Shown: positions 14,477-22,902, counted from the first letter of the stretch. The stretch is DNA of 31,501 nt from Elusimicrobiota bacterium (GCA_016715645.1 JADJZR010000021.1:1-31501), one strand, 5' to 3'. Notes: generated from the sequence alone by a model not told the origin. Numbers and translations: made by a program.

Positions 14477-14505
14477 TTGACATTATTAACGCGACGTGTT
14501 ATTAT
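14477..14505 (+). promoter_or_regulatory. Promoter of higBA
   Basis: TTGACA (14477-14482), 17 nt, TATTAT (14500-14505): a strong consensus promoter. The expected transcription start coincides with the higB ATG at 14512, so the toxin would be translated from a leaderless mRNA. Confidence 0.8.
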
Positions 14506-14511
14506 TGGTTT

Positions 14512-14793
14512 ATGATCCGGTCTTTCGCTGACAAAGAAACGGAAAGTCTTTTTCACAGGCGGTTTTCACGCCGGCTACCCCACGATGTTCAGCGGGCGGC
14601 TTTGCGAAAGTTGGTGATGTTGAACTCAGCCACCGATCTTCGAGATCTCCGGGTTCCTCCGGGGAATAGATTGGAGGCTCTCACAGGAGGTCGGCGGGGG
14701 CAGTACAGTGTCCGGATCAACCAGCAGTGGCGCGTCTGCTTTCGCTGGAATGACGGTCATGCGGACGACGTCGAAATAGTCGATTATCATTAA
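14512..14793 (+). CDS. higB: HigB-type toxin (RelE/ParE superfamily)
   Basis: 93 residues with the HigB plasmid-killer pattern: MIRSFADKETESLFH at the start, DLRDLRVPPGNRLEALTG in the middle, and QYSVRINQQWRVCFRW...VEIVDYH at the end. HigB toxins are ribosome-dependent mRNA endonucleases. The conserved IN-QWR-CF-W strand and terminal DYH fit a complete toxin. The gene order toxin then antitoxin is typical of higBA. The stop is 12 nt before the likely higA ATG. It sits between a DGR target and a core gene cluster, which suggests horizontal insertion. Confidence 0.93.
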   Translation: MIRSFADKETESLFHRRFSRRLPHDVQRAALRKLVMLNSATDLRDLRVPPGNRLEALTGGRRGQYSVRINQQWRVCFRWNDGHADDVEIVDYH

Positions 14794-14805
14794 GGAGTGA
14801 TGACT

Positions 14806-15114
14806 ATGAACAATAAATTGTCGGCGGTGCATCCGGGGGAAATTTTGCTTGAAGAGTTTCTGAATCCGCTGGGTGTCAGCCAATATCGCCTTGCCAAAAA
14901 CATTCATGTCCCCCCGCGACGGATCAACCAGATTGTACACGGGGAAAGATCCATTTCCGCGGACACGGCTCTTCGGCTCGGGCGGTTTTTTGGGGTTTCC
15001 CCTCAGTTTTGGATGAACCTTCAATCGCACTTCGATTTGGAAATTGAAGAGGAACGATTGGCTTCCCGTCTGGCACGGGAAGTTCATGTGTTCGTTCCAT
15101 CTATCGCCGCTTAG
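14806..15114 (+). CDS. higA: HigA-type antitoxin (XRE family HTH)
   Basis: About 102 residues. The opening HPGEILLEEFLNPLGVSQYRLA and the helix-turn-helix PPRRINQIVHGERSISADTALRLGRFFG are classical HigA features, and SPQFWMNLQ follows. It binds HigB and represses the operon. ATG 14806 is chosen because a GGAG ribosome site ends 8 nt upstream; an ATG at 14800 is in frame but too close to that site. Confidence 0.93.
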   Translation: MNNKLSAVHPGEILLEEFLNPLGVSQYRLAKNIHVPPRRINQIVHGERSISADTALRLGRFFGVSPQFWMNLQSHFDLEIEEERLASRLAREVHVFVPSIAA

Positions 15115-15122
15115 GAAGGAAT

Positions 15123-15149
15123 GGGGTCAAGTCTTGAGTTTGCAATCTT
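15123..15149 (+). repeat. 27-bp recurrent motif, copy D
   Basis: Identical over 27 bp to 4670-4696. It lies 8 nt after the higA stop and, read on the other strand, supplies the last residues (KDCKLKT) and the TGA stop of the RlmD-like gene. Confidence 0.85.
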
Positions 15150-16302
15150 TGGCTTTCAGTTGGACTACCGTTTCCACGTGGGGAGTGTGGGGGAACAGGT
15201 CCACCGGTTGAACCGATTTGACGTTATACGTGGGAGACAAGACCGCCAGGTCACGGGCCAGCGCTTCGGGGTTACAGGACACATAAACCCAGGATTCGAT
15301 GGGGTGGTCCAACAACAGTTTTCTAACCTCCGCCGACAAACCGGGGCGGGGCGGGTCCATCACGGCCACAGCGCCCGGTGATTTCCAGGCCTCCAAAAAT
15401 TCGGGGGATTTTGCAAAAACAGACGCGTCCAGGACATGAAACTGAGCGTGATCAATCCCGAAAGATAAAGCGTTGGCGCGGGCGTCGGACACCGCCGACT
15501 CGTTCAGTTCAATTCCCACCAATTTTTTAACCCGATCGGCGCAAAAAAAACCGATGGATCCCGACCCGCAATAAACGTCAAATAGCGTGGGGCAGGAATC
15601 CGGCAGGCCGTCCTTAATGATTTGGTAGAGCCGCTCGGCCCCGCGGGTGTTTGTCTGAAAAAAAGTCCGGGGTGATATTTGAAAAGACAAATTCCCCAAT
15701 TTATCTTCGATGTGTCCCGACCCGAACAGCACCGCGCGTTCTTCCCCCCAGGCCACGTCCGAAAGACCGGCGTTTACGCTCCAAACAGCGGTGTCCACGC
15801 GAACCCCGCTGTCTTGAAGGGCGGACACAAACGATTCGTTCGGGAGCGCCCCCTCCGCCGTCACGAGGCACACCATCCTCTGGCCTGTGATTTTCCCTTC
15901 TCGCACAACCAGATACCGCAAAAAACCTCGGTGGGACCTCAAATGGTAGGTGGGAATATTTTCCCGAACAGCCCAGGCCCGCACCGCGGCCAACAGTCGC
16001 CCCGTTTCGGGAGACAAAAGGCGGCATTCCGTTAAATCGACGATCCGGTCGAACTTCCCCTTTTGCCGAAGGCCCAAAAGCGGCGGCTGGTCTTTTAGAC
16101 CGCCAAAAGCGAACTCCATTTTGTTGCGGTAAAAAAAAATGTCCGGGGAAGCGACAATGAACTGAATCGCTCTTGGGAAAAAGGGGCGAAGCCCCCTCCG
16201 GACCATTTCTTCTTTTTCGGCCAATTGGTCGAGATAGGGACGATCCTGTGAGGCACAACCGCCACACACGCCAAAATGGGGGCAAACGGAATTATCGGCC
16301 AT
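15127..16302 (-). CDS. RlmD/TrmA-family 23S rRNA (uracil-5-)-methyltransferase
   Basis: About 391 residues. The N-terminal CPHFGVCGGC cysteines form part of the 4Fe-4S site. The methyltransferase domain shows the SAM-binding FDVYCGSGSIGFF, MDPPRPGL, and the catalytic-Cys segment VYVSCNPEALARDL, then VDLFPHTPHVETVVQL, the family's closing motif. It methylates C5 of a uracil in 23S rRNA (RlmD or RlmCD type) using a covalent Cys adduct. ATG 16302 starts the protein just before the Cys cluster. The last seven codons lie in the repeated 27-bp motif, so the original C-terminus was probably altered by that element. It is the last gene of the minus-strand cluster. Confidence 0.92.
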   Translation of the reverse strand: MADNSVCPHFGVCGGCASQDRPYLDQLAEKEEMVRRGLRPFFPRAIQFIVASPDIFFYRNKMEFAFGGLKDQPPLLGLRQKGKFDRIVDLTECRLLSPETGRLLAAVRAWAVRENIPTYHLRSHRGFLRYLVVREGKITGQRMVCLVTAEGALPNESFVSALQDSGVRVDTAVWSVNAGLSDVAWGEERAVLFGSGHIEDKLGNLSFQISPRTFFQTNTRGAERLYQIIKDGLPDSCPTLFDVYCGSGSIGFFCADRVKKLVGIELNESAVSDARANALSFGIDHAQFHVLDASVFAKSPEFLEAWKSPGAVAVMDPPRPGLSAEVRKLLLDHPIESWVYVSCNPEALARDLAVLSPTYNVKSVQPVDLFPHTPHVETVVQLKAKDCKLKT

Positions 16303-16338
16303 GGGAAAACACGATCGCCGCCAAACCACCGACGACGT

Positions 16339-16791
16339 TTACGATGATCGATCCAATCGGGCGGTGGCGGAAAAAATAGCAGGGGAATCCGGGACTTGAA
16401 GAGAGGGTGAGAATTGACGCGCCATTTGGCGGCGGGCATACAAAGAGATGACCAAGGCCGCGCCAAGCGAATCGAGGGCCACGTCGCGCACTTTTCCAAA
16501 CCGGCCGGGCACGAACGATTGGTGGACTTCGTCGGAAATAGCGTACAGCACGCAGGCCAGAAGGCCCACCGCCCACACGCGTCGGATCGCCCACCCCATC
16601 CCGGTTAACGCCCGCGCCACAAAATAGGCCAGGACCCCGTATTCCACCAAATGCGCCAGTTTGCGCGACATCAACTCGGGAAGGCCCGTTGATCCGGCCG
16701 GACGGTGGTCCGGGATGGAGGAAGCTATAAAAATCAGGCCCGCCCACACAACGACGGGCGCCCACAAAGAAATCCATCCTTTTTCCCTCAC
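16339..16791 (-). CDS. VanZ-family membrane protein
   Basis: About 150 residues with four predicted membrane segments (LWAPVVVWAGLIFIASS; LAHLVEYGVLAYFVARAL; VWAVGLLACVLYAISDEVHQ; DVALDSLGAALVISL). The VanZ family pattern is clear: SSIPDH, K-AH--EY, SDE-HQ-FVPGR, and D---D--GA. Physiological roles vary and are often unknown. GTG 16791 overlaps the radC stop (GTGA), so translation is coupled. Confidence 0.88.
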   Translation of the reverse strand: MREKGWISLWAPVVVWAGLIFIASSIPDHRPAGSTGLPELMSRKLAHLVEYGVLAYFVARALTGMGWAIRRVWAVGLLACVLYAISDEVHQSFVPGRFGKVRDVALDSLGAALVISLYARRQMARQFSPSLQVPDSPAIFSATARLDRSS

Positions 16792-17609
16792 AAAAGGCCC
16801 TTTTCCCGAAAACTGTAATGGCGGCCGTTGCCCACGATGATGTGGTCCAAAACAGCGATATTGACCGTTTTGGCCGCTTGCAAGAGAAGGGCCGTCAGCC
16901 GTTTGTCGTCCATAGACGGCGTGGGATCCCCCGACGGGTGGTTGTGCACAAACACCAGCCCCGCCGCGTTGGCCGCCAACGCTCCCGCCACCACCCGGCG
17001 GGGATAGACCGCCGCCTGGTCGATGGTCCCCTCGGACAACCGCTCTTTGCGGATCACGCGGTTTTTGGTGGACACATACACCACATCGAACACTTCGTTG
17101 GCCAACCCTTCCAACGAAGCCCGGCAATAGGCGATCACCGCTTCCGGAGAGTTGAGCAAATCCGACTGGCGCGCTTCCGTCTCAAAATACCGTTCCATGG
17201 CGCCTCGAATCAAGGAAACAAACGTTCCGGTTCCCTGCCCGGCGCCTTCGACCTGTCCCAAAGCCTCGGAGGACGCGTCCAAAACGCCCTTAAACGACCC
17301 AAATTTTTCCAGCAGTTTTTTCGCCAACGGTTTCGTGTCGCAACGGGCAAAAACGTAGGTCAACAAAAGTTCCAACAATTCGTAATCGGGAAATCCCTTG
17401 GCGCCGGCCGTTTCCCAGCGCTGGCGGAGCCGTTTTCGATGCCCCACATAGTCTGGTTCAACGTCCGCGCCGGGACCAACCGCCAGGATGGACATCTCTG
17501 GATTGACAATGGGGGTGGGAAGAATCCCAACGGGCTCCCTGTCCGGTGGGGCCGGAACGGTCGCCAGAGACGCGCCGACGGTTTCCCTCGTTCGAACGCG
17601 CCGTCTCAT
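16788..17609 (-). CDS. radC: RadC/DUF2466 JAMM-motif protein
   Basis: About 273 residues. The C-terminal JAB/JAMM-like metallo-domain has VFVHNHPSGDPTPSMDD (HxHPSGDxxPSxxD), and the helical N-terminal UPF0758 part (GHRKRLRQRW, DYELLELLLTYVFARCDTKPLAKKLL) has the helix-hairpin-helix-like LEKFGSF. The name comes from an old repair allele; the actual function is unclear. ATG 17609 overlaps the thioesterase stop (ATGA) and is preferred over in-frame codons upstream inside that gene. A basic, low-complexity linker (about residues 1-50) precedes the conserved part. Confidence 0.88.
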   Translation of the reverse strand: MRRRVRTRETVGASLATVPAPPDREPVGILPTPIVNPEMSILAVGPGADVEPDYVGHRKRLRQRWETAGAKGFPDYELLELLLTYVFARCDTKPLAKKLLEKFGSFKGVLDASSEALGQVEGAGQGTGTFVSLIRGAMERYFETEARQSDLLNSPEAVIAYCRASLEGLANEVFDVVYVSTKNRVIRKERLSEGTIDQAAVYPRRVVAGALAANAAGLVFVHNHPSGDPTPSMDDKRLTALLLQAAKTVNIAVLDHIIVGNGRHYSFREKGLL

Positions 17610-18025
17610 TGGGATTGGGAAGGCCGAACCGCCGGGAGCAGAATCGCTTTCACTTCGGGGGGAACCGCCACCGGTTTCCACGCCTTGTTGACGAACGGAT
17701 GTTTCGTGTAACCGCGCGCCATGATTTTTCCTGTTTCGGCGTTCACCAACTCATAATCGAACGTCATGGACGCGCGCCCCAGGTCCGAAATCGACGTGCG
17801 AATTTTAAGAAGGTCGTCGTAATGGGCCGGCGCCAAGTAGGTCACCCGCGCGTCCATCACCGGAAGAAAAATATTTTTTTCTTCCAGATCCCGATAGCGA
17901 AGACCCAATTCCCGCATCATTTCCGTTCGTCCCCGCTCGAACAGAACCAAATAGTTGGCGTAGTACACCACCCCCATTTTGTCCGTGTCCGCATAGGAAA
18001 CCCGAAAGTCCAGTTCGTGAATCAA
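17606..18025 (-). CDS. YbgC-like acyl-CoA thioesterase (hotdog fold)
   Basis: 139 residues with the 4HBT pattern: FRVSYADTDKMGVVYYANYLVLFERGR, where the Asp of YADTD and the YYANY helix are the active-site region, then YLAPAHYDDLLKI. The E. coli homologue hydrolyses acyl-CoA and associates with the Tol-Pal locus. Here it sits between PPi-PFK and radC instead. The start is a TTG at 18025, chosen because a GGAGG ribosome site lies 6 nt upstream. The end overlaps radC by 4 nt. Confidence 0.88.
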   Translation of the reverse strand: MIHELDFRVSYADTDKMGVVYYANYLVLFERGRTEMMRELGLRYRDLEEKNIFLPVMDARVTYLAPAHYDDLLKIRTSISDLGRASMTFDYELVNAETGKIMARGYTKHPFVNKAWKPVAVPPEVKAILLPAVRPSQSQ

Positions 18026-18045
18026 ACCCGCCTCCCCGCGCGACG

Positions 18046-19728
18046 TTAACGTTCGGACGACTCCAACTGAAGGGTTTTTGTGGTCATGTCCGTGACCGAG
18101 GACGGACCGAAGTATTGGATGGGGCCCGGATAAACGTAACCGTCTTCCAACACCAGGGACTCCCGAATTTTGGCAAAGGCCTTAAACGGGCCGCCGTCCA
18201 ACTTAACCAAAGCCTTTTGAATAACCGGCTTATCTTTTCCTTTCCGGCGTTCCACGTTCATCATCGCGGTGAGCGGAACGCCCCCCGGGACCCACTGGGC
18301 AGGGGGTTTCATAAGGTTCTTGATCGACGACAAATAGCCGGACAACCCGTTCAATGCCAACACCGCCGCATTGTAGCCAAGGGCGTAACAGTAGGTGGCG
18401 TCAAAGTTCGACGGAGCGCCGCACCGGCCCTCGTAGCCGAAGAAGTGCGTGATGGCGGCGAATTTCCCCCCATAGTTCCCCTTCACCTTCAACGCGGCCA
18501 AGCGGGCCTTCACCATTTCCACCAGCAATTTTTCCGTTTCGATTTGGGAAACCTGGACATTCCCGTGGGGGTCCCGGTCCAACATTAACTGGGCCTGGAA
18601 ACTCTGGGGAAGCGATTGGAGCAGGGCCGCCAACGGCGCGGACAGCGCCCCCGCCACGATGTCCCGTTTTTCCTCGAAACTGTTCACAGCGGCCAGCCGC
18701 GGCTCATGGGCGGCCAAGGTATCGTTTAATCCGGAGATTAATTCTTTCATTTCAGGAATGAATTCAATGAGCCCTTCCGGAATGAGGACAACCCCATAGT
18801 TCTTTTTCGCTTCCGATCGACGGGCCACCGCCTGGGCAATTTGATCGACCACCTGAGCGAGGGTCATTTTTTGGGCCAACACTTCCTCGCCGATCAACGC
18901 CAGATTGGGACGGGTTTTTAACGCGACCTCCAGGGTAATGTGGGAAGCGCTACGGCCCATCAATCGGATAAAATGCCAATATTTCCGAGCGGACAGAACG
19001 TCACGGCAAATATTTCCCGCCAGTTCCGAATAGATTTTCGTCGCCGTGTCGAACCCGAAGGACGCTTCGATTTCACTGTTTTTTAAATCCCCGTCGATGG
19101 TTTTGGGCACGCCGATCACGCTGACCTTCACCCCTTCATTTTTAAAATACTCGCTCAGAAGCGCCGCGTTCGTGTTGGAATCGTCGCCCCCGACCACCGC
19201 CAAGCCATCGAGCCGGTTGGCTTGCGTGGTCTGCTCGATGGTTTTTTTCGCGGTCGCCAACTGTTCGGGCGTTTCGATCTTTGTCCGACCGGACTGGATC
19301 ATATCGAACCCGCCGGTGTTGCGGTAATTGTCCACCACCGCCGCGGTAATGTCCATCCGCTTGTTTTCCAAAATGCCCGACGGCCCGCCGATGAACCCAA
19401 TGAGTTGATTCTTAGGGTTCGCCTTCTTGAGCGCATCGAATAGTCCCGCCAGGACGTTGTGACCCCCGGGCGCCTGGCCCCCCGAAAATACGATCCCCAG
19501 CCGAAAAGGGTTTTTTCCCACCGAAGGGTTTCGGCCCTTGATCAGCAACGCCAACGGCAACCCGTAGGTCTTGGGAAAAATGGCCCGCAGAGATTCCTGA
19601 TCCGATACGCTTTGGGTGGGTTTACCTAAACGCGGGACCACACCGGAAGGTCCGGATCGGAGAACCGCCGGAAGCACGGGTTTGAATTTGGATCGTTCCA
19701 ACTGAAGTTCGGATTGAAGGGTTGCCAT
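18046..19728 (-). CDS. pfp: Pyrophosphate-dependent phosphofructokinase (long type)
   Basis: About 560 residues, the long PFP class. It phosphorylates fructose 6-phosphate reversibly using PPi. The motif GGDDSNTNA (about 180-188) has the Asp that blocks ATP and marks PPi use, and PKTIDGDLKN (about 208-217) is the catalytic segment. MGRSASHITLE and YEGRCGAPSNFD follow. ATG 19728 is preferred; an in-frame TTG lies 18 nt upstream. A terminator-like hairpin separates it from the aldolase gene upstream. Together with fbaB it puts two successive glycolytic steps side by side. Confidence 0.95.
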   Translation of the reverse strand: MATLQSELQLERSKFKPVLPAVLRSGPSGVVPRLGKPTQSVSDQESLRAIFPKTYGLPLALLIKGRNPSVGKNPFRLGIVFSGGQAPGGHNVLAGLFDALKKANPKNQLIGFIGGPSGILENKRMDITAAVVDNYRNTGGFDMIQSGRTKIETPEQLATAKKTIEQTTQANRLDGLAVVGGDDSNTNAALLSEYFKNEGVKVSVIGVPKTIDGDLKNSEIEASFGFDTATKIYSELAGNICRDVLSARKYWHFIRLMGRSASHITLEVALKTRPNLALIGEEVLAQKMTLAQVVDQIAQAVARRSEAKKNYGVVLIPEGLIEFIPEMKELISGLNDTLAAHEPRLAAVNSFEEKRDIVAGALSAPLAALLQSLPQSFQAQLMLDRDPHGNVQVSQIETEKLLVEMVKARLAALKVKGNYGGKFAAITHFFGYEGRCGAPSNFDATYCYALGYNAAVLALNGLSGYLSSIKNLMKPPAQWVPGGVPLTAMMNVERRKGKDKPVIQKALVKLDGGPFKAFAKIRESLVLEDGYVYPGPIQYFGPSSVTDMTTKTLQLESSER

Positions 19729-19756
19729 GGGAAGAGACCTCACCAAGTAAAGAGAG

Positions 19757-19800
19757 AAAAATCCCCCCGCGCGTCGACGGTGATCGCCGACGCGCGGGGG
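19757..19800 (-). terminator. Rho-independent terminator after fbaB
   Basis: Perfect 13-bp arms (CCCCCGCGCGTCG at 19764-19776 and its inverse at 19788-19800) with an 11-nt loop. On the minus strand it is followed by GATTTTTC. It lies about 190 nt after the fbaB stop and just before pfp. Confidence 0.7.
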
Positions 19801-19834
19801 TCTGACACTATATTTTTTACGTAACTACCCAAAT

Positions 19835-19972
19835 CCCTCATCCGCCCCTTCGGGGCACCTTCCCCCAAGAGGGGAAGGAAAACAAAGATTTTCCCTCTCC
19901 TCTTGGGAGGCCCCTCACAGAGATCGGGGCACCTGGGGCGGCAGAGCCGCTGATGCGAGGGCAGGGTGAGGG
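19835..19972. repeat. Long imperfect hairpin repeat in fbaB-pfp intergenic region
   Basis: CCCTCATCCGCC... at one end pairs with ...GGGTGAGGG at the other, and inner arms CCCCAAGAGGGGAAGGAAAA and TTTTCCCTCTCCTCTTGGG also pair. The stretch 19927-19956 is an inverted copy (29 of 30 bases) of 4886-4915 inside the first MITE-like element. It is non-coding. Confidence 0.7.
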
Positions 19973-19990
19973 ACCTGAGCATTTACTTTT

Positions 19991-21067
19991 TTACGCGATC
20001 GTGACCGACTTGTCCAGGTACACGTCTTGAATGGCGTTTAAGAGCGCCACGCCTTCTTTCATGGGACGTTGGAACGCTTTGCGGCCGGAAATGAGACCCA
20101 TCCCGCCGGCCCGTTTGTTGATGACGGCCGTGCGAACGGCGTCCGCCAGGTCCGACGCGCCTTTGGATTCGCCCCCGGAATTGATCAGCCCCGCCCGGCC
20201 CGAGTAACAGTTAAGGACCTGGTAACGACACAGGTCGATGGGATGGTCGGTGGTCAGATCGGTGTAAACTTTCGGGCTGGTTTTGCCGAACTTCACGGCG
20301 TTGTAACCGCCGTTGTTTTCCGGGAGTTTTTGCTTAATGATATCGGCTTCAATGGTCACACCGAGATGGTTGGCTTGGCCCGTGATATCCGCCGAAACGT
20401 GATAATCTTTTTCCGCGGTCTTAAACGCGTTGTTGCGGGCGTAGCACCACAGCACCGTAAACATCCCCAGCTCGTGGGCCTGGGCAAACGCTTCCGACAC
20501 CTCTTGCAACTGGCGGCGGCTTTCCACGGATCCCCAATAAATGGTCGCGCCGATGGAGGTGCAACCCATGTCGAAGGCCTGTTTGACTTTCGTGAACATG
20601 GTTTGGTCCGGCACCTGGGGAAGAGACATCAACTCGTTGTGGTTGATCTTCAGCATGAAAGGAATTTTGTGGGCGTATTTGCGAGCCACGGCGCCCAACA
20701 CACCATACGTAGATGCCACCGCGTTGCATCCCCCTTCGATGGCGAGTTTGATGATGTTTTCGGGATCGAAATAGTCCGGATTCGGCGCGAACGACGCCCC
20801 GCCCGAATGTTCGATGCCCTGGTCCACCGGCAGGATCGACACATACCCCGTGCCTTGCATGCGGCCGCTGTTGATCAAGTTCTGAAGGTTGCGAAGCACC
20901 GGCGCTTTCCGATCGGAATAGACCCACACGCGGTCCACATGGTCCGCCCCGGGCAAATGCAACCGGGACGCGGGCACTTTGGCCTTGTACGTCAATAGGT
21001 TTTCGGCGTCTTTGCCGAGCAGTTCCGCAACAGAGACTTTTTTGCTACCGCTTTCTGATCCACTCAT
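19991..21067 (-). CDS. fbaB: Class I fructose-bisphosphate aldolase (FbaB/DhnA family)
   Basis: About 358 residues. It cleaves fructose 1,6-bisphosphate through a Lys Schiff base. The family pattern is visible in GYVSILPVDQGIEHSGGASF, EGGCNAVASTYGVLG, IPFMLKINHNE, GATIYWGS, and the C-terminal NCYSGRAGLINSGGESKG phosphate-binding part; the Lys in AVKFGKTSPKVY is the likely Schiff-base residue. ATG 21067 has GAGGAGG 8 nt upstream. Sequence between here and the overlong upstream open frame belongs to accA. It is followed by a terminator and then the PPi-PFK gene. Confidence 0.94.
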   Translation of the reverse strand: MSGSESGSKKVSVAELLGKDAENLLTYKAKVPASRLHLPGADHVDRVWVYSDRKAPVLRNLQNLINSGRMQGTGYVSILPVDQGIEHSGGASFAPNPDYFDPENIIKLAIEGGCNAVASTYGVLGAVARKYAHKIPFMLKINHNELMSLPQVPDQTMFTKVKQAFDMGCTSIGATIYWGSVESRRQLQEVSEAFAQAHELGMFTVLWCYARNNAFKTAEKDYHVSADITGQANHLGVTIEADIIKQKLPENNGGYNAVKFGKTSPKVYTDLTTDHPIDLCRYQVLNCYSGRAGLINSGGESKGASDLADAVRTAVINKRAGGMGLISGRKAFQRPMKEGVALLNAIQDVYLDKSVTIA

Positions 21068-21122
21068 GGTTTCAATCCTCCTCGGGATGAAAAAAAGGTG
21101 TGAAGACCGCCCCGCGGGAAGG

Positions 21123-22148
21123 CTACTTTTTCTTTCGAGTCGACGACGCGCGGGGTTTGTCCGGCGACGAAAAGCGCCCAATCCGACGGAACTTCTCGTA
21201 TCGTTGGGCCAACAACGCCTCGCCGGCAACCCCTTTCAACGCATCCAGCGCACCCAGCAAGGCCGCTTTAACGGTGGCCGCGCAGGCCTCCGGATCGTGG
21301 TGAGCGCCGCCCAAAGGTTCTGGCAAAATGTCGTCGATCACACCCAACTCTTTCAAGTCGGGCGCGGTGATTTTCAAGGCCCGAGCCGCTTCCGGCGCCT
21401 GGGCCGCGTCGTGATACAGAATGGACGCGCACCCTTCGGGCGAAATCACCGAATAATAGGCGTTTTCCAACATCAAAATTTTGTCCGCCACACCCAACGC
21501 CAACGCCCCACCGGACCCCCCCTCGCCGATCACGCAACACACGATGGGCACCGTGAATTGGGACATTTCCCGCAAATTTTCCGCAATGGCCGTAGCTTGG
21601 CCCCGCTCTTCAGCCCCGATCCCCGGGTAAGCGCCGGCCGTGTCGATAAAAGTAATGATCGGCGCTCGAAACTTGGCCGCGATCCGCATCAGTCGCAAGG
21701 CTTTTCGGTATCCCTCCGGATGGGGCATCCCAAAGTTACGGGCCATAGAATCCTGTAACGTCCGTCCCTTCTGGTGACCCATGACCATCACGGGCCGGCC
21801 GTCCAAATAGGCGGCGCCGCCCACAATGGCTTTGTCGTCGGCAAAATGCCGGTCGCCGTGCATTTCAATGAACCCCGTGAACACCCGTTCAATAAAGTCC
21901 AACGTGTAAGGACGACGGGGATGTCGGGCTATTTGGACCCGTTGCCAAGGGGTCAGTTTTTCATAGATGTCTCGGCGAAGTTCTTCCAAGCGTTGGCGAA
22001 GGCCTTTGATCTGCTCGGCCATTTCCACCGCCGGATTGTCCTGGGCGGTTTTCTCCAACCCTTGGATCTGTTCTTCCAGATCCAAAATAGGTTTTTCGAA
22101 ATCAAACCCCCGAAATGTGGTGGGCAGATCAGCCAAGGCGGTTGTCAT
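21123..22148 (-). CDS. accA: Acetyl-CoA carboxylase carboxyltransferase subunit alpha
   Basis: About 341 residues. It joins AccD to transfer CO2 from carboxybiotin to acetyl-CoA in fatty-acid synthesis. Family blocks are clear: QRVQIARHPRRPYTLDFI, MGHQKGR, GYRKALRLMRIAAKF, FIDTAGAYPGIGAEERGQ, IGEGGSGGALALG and ISPEGCASILY. A GGAGG directly touches the ATG at 22148 (zero spacing), so initiation could instead use the in-frame TTG 12 nt downstream. The Lys/Arg-rich tail is slightly longer than usual. Confidence 0.95.
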   Translation of the reverse strand: MTTALADLPTTFRGFDFEKPILDLEEQIQGLEKTAQDNPAVEMAEQIKGLRQRLEELRRDIYEKLTPWQRVQIARHPRRPYTLDFIERVFTGFIEMHGDRHFADDKAIVGGAAYLDGRPVMVMGHQKGRTLQDSMARNFGMPHPEGYRKALRLMRIAAKFRAPIITFIDTAGAYPGIGAEERGQATAIAENLREMSQFTVPIVCCVIGEGGSGGALALGVADKILMLENAYYSVISPEGCASILYHDAAQAPEAARALKITAPDLKELGVIDDILPEPLGGAHHDPEACAATVKAALLGALDALKGVAGEALLAQRYEKFRRIGRFSSPDKPRASSTRKKK

Positions 22149-22157
22149 CCTCCTTTT

Positions 22158-22853
22158 TCAAAACCCCCCCGTGTAAGATAAACGCACAATTCGTTCCGGT
22201 TCTCGCCCCGCCGCCCACAGATCACGCACAGCCAGTTCCAGGGCAAAACTGGGCGTCAACCACCACGACCCACCGAGGTTCAAGCGGCTGTCGCGACCGT
22301 TGCGGACATTGTCCCATTCGCCCGTCAGACCCAGCAGATCTTTATACATGTAGCGAAGTCCCATAAATCCGTAAAGATGATCGTTGGAAAATTCGTAGAT
22401 GTTGGCCCCGGCATGAAGACTGAGGTCCGGAACAAACACTTCGCCGCTCCCCACCAGATACAACCCCTTTTCCCGCTGGTTGTATTTGTCGGTTTCTTCG
22501 TTGTAAAACAACCCTTGACCATCGTAACCCAAAGCCAACGCGGGAAGGTTCCTTTGGCCGTCGTAAAAACGGAACCGAACGTTCAATGTGGGTTTATTGA
22601 GGCCCACGGCCTCGTCACCCACAAACCCCTCGGCGTCCAAGCCAAACCCCACGTTGAGCCGGGGAAAAACCCCAAAATAGGTTTTGGCCAGCATTCCCCC
22701 ATCGGAATAAAACCGAAAGGAGGTGTTAAACCCGTAACGGTCCAAGATTTCGGCGGTGGGCACATCGATGAGTTCCACCACCGGAGCCCCGGCCCGGGCC
22801 AACCCCATTGCGCCCACCAATATAGCAATAAACGCGATCGATTTTTTCAACAT
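22158..22853 (-). CDS. Predicted outer-membrane beta-barrel protein
   Basis: About 231 residues. The signal peptide MLKKSIAFIAILVGAMGLARA is followed by an all-beta protein with alternating hydrophobic strands (FNTSFRFYSDGGMLAKTYFGVF, NVGFGLDAEGFVG, LNVRFRFYDG, LALGYDGQG) and a terminal aromatic (SYTGGF), as in outer-membrane barrels. I recognise no specific family; unnamed homologues occur in deep-branching diderms. ATG 22853 is chosen for the signal peptide, with GGAAGGGG a few nt upstream. It precedes accA by 9 nt. Confidence 0.7.
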   Translation of the reverse strand: MLKKSIAFIAILVGAMGLARAGAPVVELIDVPTAEILDRYGFNTSFRFYSDGGMLAKTYFGVFPRLNVGFGLDAEGFVGDEAVGLNKPTLNVRFRFYDGQRNLPALALGYDGQGLFYNEETDKYNQREKGLYLVGSGEVFVPDLSLHAGANIYEFSNDHLYGFMGLRYMYKDLLGLTGEWDNVRNGRDSRLNLGGSWWLTPSFALELAVRDLWAAGREPERIVRLSYTGGF

Positions 22854-22902
22854 AGACCCCTTCCTTGGCCCGCATTCTACCACATAGCACCCCATTTTTG
22901 AA

